From: Methanobacteriaceae archaeon
GTDB lineage: Archaea > Methanobacteriota > Methanobacteria > Methanobacteriales > Methanobacteriaceae
Assembly (NCBI GenBank): GCA_030693105.1
Contig: JAUYBK010000209.1
Location: 1 to 10,382, forward strand
Direction: 5' to 3'
Length of the DNA stretch: 10,382 bases
Below the pieces are notes generated by a model. It was not told the DNA's origin. It was given only the letters and a program-made list of their open reading frames with translations, and did no database searches. The first letter of the stretch is position 1; every line of letters begins with the position of its first letter. A program made the position numbers and the translations under genes. Positions 6,279 through 10,382 of this stretch are shown one piece after another.

Positions 6279-7220
6279 ATGAAGTTACAAGCACGGAATA
6301 TTGGTCTAATTGCAGGACTTATATTGGTTTTATTTTTATCAATAGGCGCATTAAGCGCCCACCAACCCCGTCTGGACACTGGTACTACTTTTTCTGTTGA
6401 AAATCCTATTCTGGTGGAGAATCCAGAAATATCACAGGCCTTTTATGGACAACTCAAAGGAAACCCAGTATATTACCAGATAAAATCTGATAACCCTTTC
6501 CAGTTGTACGTAAACCTTTTAGTACCCACCAGTCCCGGCCAGAGCGGTGAATTCATCTCAGCAGAGGTGACTGATGCTTCAGGAAAGGTGATAATATTTT
6601 TAAACGGGACTAAATCCACTTGGGAACAATATTTTGAGGAATTTGGAGGAGATTATTACCTTAAAGGACCGGAAGCCACTCTTCAAGTACCAGCTGGGAC
6701 CTACAACATCAAAGTATTCAACACCCTGAACCAGGGAAAGTACGCCATTGCTATAGGAAAAATCGAAACCTTCCCTGCCAACGAGGCTATAACTACCTTA
6801 TTCACTTTGCCTCTTTTAAAAGAACAGTTTTTTGCCAAACCACTTTCCACTCTATTTGTCGAGTTTGTGGGAATCATTCTGGGCCTAGGCAGTCTGATGG
6901 TGCTCTTCATACTCATGGTGAAGTCCAGAAAGTCGGAAGAAATGACTGGCTTAACACTTAAGGTTGGAGCGACTTTGGCACCCTTATTATGGGTGGGAAC
7001 CATTATCACCACCATGGTGTGGGTTTGGGTGATGTACAACAACCCACTGAACATTCTGGGGCTGTTAAATAGTTTGATATTGGTCATGATTTTATTACTT
7101 ACCTGGATGGTGGGTTCTAAGACCATGAAAGCGGAATTTGGGAAGCTACCCCTCATCAGCGCCAGTTTATTGGTGATATTATGGTGGATATTCGTCTTCC
7201 TGGCCATCGCAGTAATATAG
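6279..7220 (+). CDS. Membrane protein with signal peptide, extracellular beta-rich domain and four C-terminal helices
   Basis: I do not recognise a named family. From the ATG at 6279 the protein has 313 residues. The frame opens at 6258, but the TATA box position and a clean signal peptide beginning MKLQAR favour the later ATG. The signal has a hydrophobic core GLIAGLILVLFLSIGALSA with a likely cut before HQPR. Residues about 30-180 form a soluble, probably extracellular domain rich in short beta-strand-like segments (for example VYYQIKSDNPFQLYVNLLVP, then LQVPAGTYNIKVF). This resembles beta-sandwich domains that pack onto membrane segments. Four predicted helices follow at about 192-214, 230-253, 257-277 and 290-312, rich in Trp. 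The next gene starts 8 bp downstream, so the two are one unit. Function unknown. Confidence 0.72.
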   Translation: MKLQARNIGLIAGLILVLFLSIGALSAHQPRLDTGTTFSVENPILVENPEISQAFYGQLKGNPVYYQIKSDNPFQLYVNLLVPTSPGQSGEFISAEVTDASGKVIIFLNGTKSTWEQYFEEFGGDYYLKGPEATLQVPAGTYNIKVFNTLNQGKYAIAIGKIETFPANEAITTLFTLPLLKEQFFAKPLSTLFVEFVGIILGLGSLMVLFILMVKSRKSEEMTGLTLKVGATLAPLLWVGTIITTMVWVWVMYNNPLNILGLLNSLILVMILLLTWMVGSKTMKAEFGKLPLISASLLVILWWIFVFLAIAVI

Positions 7221-7225
7221 GTGAT
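7219..7225 (+). promoter_or_regulatory. Ribosome binding site overlapping the upstream stop codon
   Basis: AGGTGAT begins inside the TAG stop of the membrane-protein gene, three bases before the DUF2769 ATG. It indicates tight, possibly coupled translation of the two genes. Confidence 0.6.
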
Positions 7226-7228
7226 TAA

Positions 7229-7513
7229 ATGGATGCATTTGAAAAATTAATCAAAATGGATGGGTTAGACCCCGAAGAACATGCCCAAAAGATGAAAGAA
7301 CTTGAGGAGGACTGTGTTTGTCCTATCTGCCCCACCTACGAGGACTGTGGTAAGGGAGAGAACGTTTTCTGCATCACCGAGAAGAGTAGTTGTGTGGACA
7401 TGGAACTGGGATGTCTGTGCCCCACTTGTCCTCTGGCTCAGAAGTACAAGATTGGGGTGATGTACAACTTCTACTGTACCAGAGGGAGCGAAAAAGACCA
7501 AAGGTTAGGATAG
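7229..7513 (+). CDS. DUF2769-like cysteine-rich protein
   Basis: A 94-residue soluble protein with ten Cys, at positions 29, 31, 34, 40, 48, 55, 62, 64, 67 and 83. Two CxCPxC-type clusters stand out: CVCPICPTYEDC and CLCPTCPL. The spacing and the C-terminal FYCTRGSEK fit the DUF2769 family found in methanogens and some anaerobic bacteria. The clusters could bind zinc or an iron-sulfur centre, but nothing in the sequence decides which. It has no signal peptide, so it is likely cytoplasmic. It follows the membrane protein after 8 bp with an overlapping ribosome site, so a joint role is likely (inference). The gene is complete. Confidence 0.8.
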   Translation: MDAFEKLIKMDGLDPEEHAQKMKELEEDCVCPICPTYEDCGKGENVFCITEKSSCVDMELGCLCPTCPLAQKYKIGVMYNFYCTRGSEKDQRLG

Positions 7514-7514
7514 T

Positions 7515-7948
7515 GAATTAACCCTTATTATTCTTTTTTTTAGAAAAATAGGTATAGATTCAGTTTTGGCTGTTTTTACAGCTAGTATGGAACTGTGGTT
7601 AAGCATTCCCCCTAGGATTCGTTTTAAAGATTAATCCAATTATCATTGCTACAGTTTGCGCAGCAGGGTCAATATCTCTGGCAGGTGATAATATCCGTCA
7701 TCGTTTGCTAAATGGCGTTAAGGAGGGTAAAAAACCTCAAAGAAAATAGATTGTACCCATTATGAAACAAGTAAGGAGTGTTGGGTCCTGGATTGTTATT
7801 ACCGTTTCTTTTTGGAACCCCCTCCCCCCTTGATGCAGCGGTGTGAATAACTTTAGGAACCCAGATAATGGGTTTAATACTTTGAATGAGTGTTGGAATT
7901 ATTATTTGGAGTTTAGGGTTGGCATTACCGGTTATATGAGAATTATGA
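7515..7948 (+). pseudogene. Decayed small multidrug-export-like membrane protein (COG2426 type)
   Basis: No open frame exists, but protein-like segments line up in order. Frame one reads LAVFTASMELWLSIP (to 7610). After an extra C in the C5 run (7608-7612), frame two continues LGFVLKINPIIIATVCAAGS, then GDNIRHRLLNG and GKKPQ, to a TAG at 7747. After IVPIMKQ the frame shifts again near 7771-7774 and reads VLGPGLLLPFLFGTP (7778-7822). It goes on to ITLGT, then MSVGIIIWSLGLALP, with in-frame TGA at 7844, 7883 and 7937. The pieces match what I know of small multidrug-export proteins: a helix with I-P-x-G near the N-terminus, GD-I-R, GLL-P--TG-P-G, and LLWMS-G--WS. The 7883 TGA sits where Trp is expected. 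AAGSI to GDN looks shortened. Family assignment is from memory and moderate; the decay itself is clear. Confidence 0.62.
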
Positions 7949-7994
7949 GCATGGAAAACTTCATGAAGATCTGAAAATAATTAATTTTCTAAAA

Positions 7995-8010
7995 ACTTTT
8001 TTTAAAAAGT
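7995..8010. repeat. Inverted repeat between the two relic genes
   Basis: ACTTTTT and AAAAAGT flank two T, a perfect 7-bp-arm repeat with a T7 run on the plus strand. It may be the old terminator of the exporter relic. Confidence 0.35.
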
Positions 8011-8014
8011 TAAT

Positions 8015-8230
8015 ATGACTATAAAAGAGCAGATAACCATTAATTCTGCTTTCATCAAGTTTGAACAGAAGTTGATCGAAACATTTAATAGTAAATCTAG
8101 GCTAAGGTTACCCTAAGAGAATTTAAAAGGCTTATTATTATGAATGGTGATATTGATTTTGAAATCACAACCCTATACACCATTTTTTAAAGAGGGCGTT
8201 CGAGAAGGTGTTGCATTTGGAGAAAATTAG
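8015..8230 (+). pseudogene. Relic of a small unidentified protein overlapping the inositol-phosphate synthase start
   Basis: An ATG at 8015 opens 33 codons, beginning MTIKEQITINSAFIKFEQKL. The TAA at 8114 is followed in another frame by REFKRLIIMNGDIDFEITTL, then YTIF. A T6 run (8183-8188) has one base more than needed; dropping it continues as KEGVREGVAFGEN to a TAG at 8228-8230. Two frame changes would rebuild an amphipathic, charged protein of about 70-72 residues with no Cys. I do not recognise the family. Its last codons run into the start region of the next gene, whose ribosome site lies inside this frame. The evidence is amino-acid composition and continuity only. Confidence 0.42.
8205..8210 (+). 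promoter_or_regulatory. Ribosome binding site that sets the inositol-phosphate synthase start
   Basis: AAGGTG lies 6 nt before the TTG at 8217. The in-frame GTG at 8208 is part of this site and so is unlikely to be the start. Confidence 0.5.
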
Positions 8231-9320
8231 GATCGCTATTATTGGAATAGGCAACTGTGCAAGTTCACTCATCCAAGGTATCTATTATTATGAAGATAAG
8301 AAAGCAGAAGACGCCGTAGGCCTCATGCACTGGGATATAGGAGGATATCTCCCTTCTGATCTGGAAGTTGTGGCGGCCTTCGACATAGACCAGCGCAAGG
8401 TTGGAAAAGATGTTAACGAGGCTATATTCGCAAAACCAAACTGTACCACAGTATTTTGCCCAGAAATAACTCTTTCAGGAGTTAAAGTAGATATGGGCTG
8501 CGTATTAGATGGAGTAGCACCACACATGGCCGAATTTGCTGACAAACAAACCTTTATGGTTTCTAAAGAAGCTGAAAAAAGCAAAGAAGAAATCATTAAC
8601 ATCCTAAAAGAAAGAAAAGTTGAAATTCTGGTGAACTACTTACCAGTGGGTTCGGAAAAAGCCACCCGTTTCTACGCAGAATGTGCTCTAGAGGCCGGAG
8701 TGGCCTTCATAAACTCCATGCCCGTTTTTATTGTAAGCGACCCTGGATGGGCAGCTAAATTCGAAGAAAAAGGCATACCCCTAGTGGGAGACGATATAAA
8801 AGCCCAAATTGGTGCCACTATAACCCACCGTACCCTTGCTAATCTCTTCCGGGATAGAGGAGTAAAATTGGACCGCACCTACCAACTTAACACCGGTGGA
8901 AACACCGACTTTTTAAATATGCTCAACCGCAGTCGCCTGGACTCCAAGAAAGAATCCAAAACCGAAGCAGTACAGGCAGTTTTAGGAGAAAGATTGGACG
9001 CCGAAAATATCCACATTGGCCCCAGTGACTACGTACCCTGGCAAAAGGACAATAAGATCTGCTTCCTGCGGATGGAAGGAAAAACCTTTGGTAACGTCCC
9101 CATGAACATCGAACTGCGCCTCTCTGTGGAAGACTCGCCTAACTCCGCTGGATGCGTCATCGACGCAGTACGCTGCTGTAAACTGGCACTGGAAAGAGGA
9201 ATTGGAGGTCAATTAACATCTATATCTGCATACACCATGAAGCACCCTCCACAGCAGTTCACCGATGACTTGGCCCGGGAGATGGTGGAAGAGTTCCTAG
9301 CCGGAGAACGGGAAAAATAA
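8217..9320 (+). CDS. ino1: Inositol-3-phosphate synthase (myo-inositol-1-phosphate synthase), archaeal type
   Basis: It converts glucose 6-phosphate to inositol 1- (3-) phosphate with internal NAD+ redox recycling in the cytoplasm. In methanogens this feeds archaetidylinositol lipids or, in thermophiles, di-myo-inositol phosphate. From the TTG at 8217 it has 367 residues. The NAD loop is GIGNCASSL (10-18). Hallmark segments further on are VNYLPVGSE, then GDDIKAQIGATITHRTLANL (with active-site Lys), LNTGGNTDFLNML, and SDYVPWQKDNK. The C-terminal dimer/active region VEDSPNSAGCVIDAVR is present, and length fits the short archaeal/actinobacterial family. The frame is open to a GTG at 8208, but the ribosome site supports TTG. 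It overlaps the end of a relic upstream gene and is convergent with a peptidase. It appears intact. Confidence 0.92.
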   Translation: MEKIRIAIIGIGNCASSLIQGIYYYEDKKAEDAVGLMHWDIGGYLPSDLEVVAAFDIDQRKVGKDVNEAIFAKPNCTTVFCPEITLSGVKVDMGCVLDGVAPHMAEFADKQTFMVSKEAEKSKEEIINILKERKVEILVNYLPVGSEKATRFYAECALEAGVAFINSMPVFIVSDPGWAAKFEEKGIPLVGDDIKAQIGATITHRTLANLFRDRGVKLDRTYQLNTGGNTDFLNMLNRSRLDSKKESKTEAVQAVLGERLDAENIHIGPSDYVPWQKDNKICFLRMEGKTFGNVPMNIELRLSVEDSPNSAGCVIDAVRCCKLALERGIGGQLTSISAYTMKHPPQQFTDDLAREMVEEFLAGEREK

Positions 9321-9346
9321 ATTCCAATATTCTTTTTATTAAAAAA

Positions 9347-9378
9347 ATAGAGTAATAGATAGAATTGACTCTATCTAT
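9347..9378. terminator. Hairpin terminator region between convergent genes
   Basis: Nine-base arms ATAGATAGA (9355-9363) and TCTATCTAT (9370-9378) flank a 6-nt loop. A competing pairing joins ATAGAGT (9347-9353) with ACTCTAT (9368-9374). T-rich TTCTTTTTATT (9330-9340) follows the synthase stop, and A-rich DNA gives a U-rich run for the opposite strand. The region probably ends both transcripts. Confidence 0.5.
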
Positions 9379-9388
9379 ATATAATTAT

Positions 9389-10255
9389 TTACTCTTCTAA
9401 TCCAAATTCTTCTGTGTCAATCCATTCGTTTTTCAATAAAGTCCACCAATCAGTGGCTAAACCTTTTAAAACATATTCATAGGGTAGCCAGCCGTAACCA
9501 TTTTCCCCCCATCCAGTTCCCCAAGAATTTCGTATTATTAAGGCCCCTTTAGTTTTTGTTTTGCAATTAGGGTTCTTCATTTCCAGTTTATCATCGTAAC
9601 CGACAGCCATAACGCCATGTCCCCCTAAAACCTGCTCCCCTTTACAAGGGTATGGTATTTTTCCACCTTTAGCTTCGCTTAGAGAACTGTAAACTGTGAA
9701 ACCAAATATAGAGGGAATTCCTGCTGCCAAGTTGGTTTTTATCCGGTCTAAAACCACGTTACTTTCGGTTTGGGGCGGGTCCAGCCGGACGTACTGCAGG
9801 GCCTGATAGTTCTGGGCGAAGGAATAGGAAAAAGCCGGTGGTTCCTGGTCAAATTCTTCAATGACGTAGGGGTAGTATTCCTCCGGCGGCACTCCAAAAA
9901 GTGTTAACGCTTGCATGGTAGTTCTCAGATAGGCCCCCGTATCTCCGGTGACTTTCATGAGATTTCTAGTTGCCTTGTAAAGGAATAACCGTGAAGCATC
10001 CAGATGTTTGCCGAATGCTCTTTTTTCGTAGTATTCCAATAGACTTGCCCCGGCATTGGCAGTGCAAGAACCCAATTGGCCCTGGTCCTCTATTGGCGAA
10101 CACCACTTTCGAATATCTACCGTACTTGGGACTGCTTTTACCGGATCAACAATTCCCATAGTTTCCATCAGTGGTTTAACCCTGATATTATCTACTCTGT
10201 AGTCCCTGAAGTCAGGGTAATCTCTAAGCCATCCCATTTTTCTTATTTTGTCCAT
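9389..10255 (-). CDS. Papain-family (C1A) cysteine peptidase, apparently cytoplasmic
   Basis: It is a papain-like peptidase that should hydrolyse peptide bonds by a Cys-His-Asn mechanism. Visible residues (288-residue form) are the oxyanion Gln58 and nucleophile Cys64 in DQGQLGSCTANA, His213 in LGGHGVMAVGYDD, and Asn243 in IIRNSWGTGWGENGYGWLPY. The N-terminus GWLRDYPDFRDY is typical of the prokaryotic C1A group that lacks a long propeptide. No signal peptide or membrane helix is visible, so it is likely cytoplasmic or exported by another route. The frame is open to a TTG at 10270, but GGAGGTGA (10268-10261) is five bases before the ATG at 10255, which I take as the start. Target unknown. It stands alone and is convergent with inositol-phosphate synthase. 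Confidence 0.88.
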   Translation of the reverse strand: MDKIRKMGWLRDYPDFRDYRVDNIRVKPLMETMGIVDPVKAVPSTVDIRKWCSPIEDQGQLGSCTANAGASLLEYYEKRAFGKHLDASRLFLYKATRNLMKVTGDTGAYLRTTMQALTLFGVPPEEYYPYVIEEFDQEPPAFSYSFAQNYQALQYVRLDPPQTESNVVLDRIKTNLAAGIPSIFGFTVYSSLSEAKGGKIPYPCKGEQVLGGHGVMAVGYDDKLEMKNPNCKTKTKGALIIRNSWGTGWGENGYGWLPYEYVLKGLATDWWTLLKNEWIDTEEFGLEE

Positions 10256-10260
10256 ATTCA

Positions 10261-10268
10261 TCACCTCC
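10261..10268 (-). promoter_or_regulatory. Near-perfect ribosome binding site of the peptidase gene
   Basis: GGAGGTGA, the full anti-16S complement, lies five bases before the ATG at 10255. It shows the TTG at 10270 is not the start and predicts strong translation. Confidence 0.75.
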
Positions 10269-10308
10269 AATGATACTTAAGTAATAATTTCAGTAGGGCA
10301 AAGTTGAC

Positions 10309-10318
10309 CTATAATTTG
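10309..10318 (-). promoter_or_regulatory. Candidate TATA box of the peptidase gene
   Basis: The minus strand reads CAAATTATAG, placing a start near 10285-10290 and a leader of about 30 nt that includes the ribosome site. Confidence 0.35.
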
Positions 10319-10322
10319 TTAA

Positions 10323-10341
10323 ATTGCTTATTAAAAGCAAT
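10323..10341. repeat. Inverted repeat upstream of the peptidase promoter
   Basis: ATTGCTT (10323-10329) and AAGCAAT (10335-10341) flank a 5-nt spacer, just upstream of the candidate TATA box. A second short repeat, ATTGT (10342-10346) with ACAAT (10354-10358), adjoins it. They could be a regulator site; no partner is visible. Confidence 0.35.
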
Positions 10342-10382
10342 ATTGTACTATTAACAATTTTAACACGTTTATTTTATCTTTT

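Noticed and set aside
6701..7207. 168-residue minus-strand reading frame opposite the membrane protein
   Set aside because: It mirrors the strongly supported plus-strand gene with its signal peptide and helices and shows no domain of its own.
8288..9212. Three minus-strand reading frames opposite inositol-phosphate synthase
   Set aside because: They are shadows of a conserved gene with clear motifs on the plus strand.
1..10382. CRISPR array, transposase, phage or tRNA genes
   Set aside because: I saw no regularly spaced long repeats, no transposase or integrase motifs, and no tRNA-like T-arm within a foldable cloverleaf.

Overview
The window looks like chromosomal DNA of a mesophilic hydrogenotrophic methanogen of the Methanobacteriaceae (Methanobacterium-like). 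Three things point there: archaeal-type phosphoenolpyruvate carboxylase, archaeoflavoprotein AfpA and archaeal-type inositol-phosphate synthase; archaeal TATA-like boxes with GGAGGTGA-type ribosome sites; and AT-rich spacers. This is inferred from gene content and was not checked by a search.

Layout. 1-599 (+): tail of a MacB/LolD-type ABC ATPase whose signature, D-loop and H-loop are all degraded. 718-2711 (-): a three-gene cluster read leftward, made of an unlisted 38-residue single-helix membrane protein, a short beta-carbonic-anhydrase-like protein, and PEP carboxylase. The last two overlap by about 53 bp, and the overlap holds a 15-bp tandem duplication read in two frames. 2712-3142: AT-rich spacer. 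3143-4092 (-): DUF454 membrane protein and AfpA. 4211-5723 (-): heme catalase, disrupted by three insertions and one nonsense codon. 5724-5823: divergent promoter region with three copies of an operator-like repeat at exactly 17-bp spacing. 5824-6210 (+): Cys-less Fur/PerR-family regulator. 6279-7513 (+): a two-gene unit, a signal-peptide/four-helix membrane protein followed by a ten-Cys DUF2769 protein. 7514-8230: no intact gene but two decayed ones, a relic resembling small multidrug-export proteins (COG2426 type) and a relic of an unidentified protein of roughly 70 residues. 8217-9320 (+): inositol-phosphate synthase. 9389-10255 (-): papain-like cysteine peptidase, convergent with it across a hairpin.

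How the genes fit together. The carbonic-anhydrase-like protein and PEP carboxylase make a plausible anaplerotic CO2/HCO3- fixation unit feeding oxaloacetate to biosynthesis. The Fur/PerR-type regulator and catalase form a classic divergent peroxide-response pair, but here the regulator is intact and the catalase is not. Inositol-phosphate synthase supplies inositol phosphate for archaetidylinositol-type lipids or solutes.

The main theme for a second look is gene decay. Three genes in about 4 kb carry insertions, most of them single-base additions in short homopolymers, plus nonsense codons, while their neighbours are intact. Either this is real recent decay (or slippage switching), or part of it is homopolymer sequencing error. 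Raw reads would separate these.
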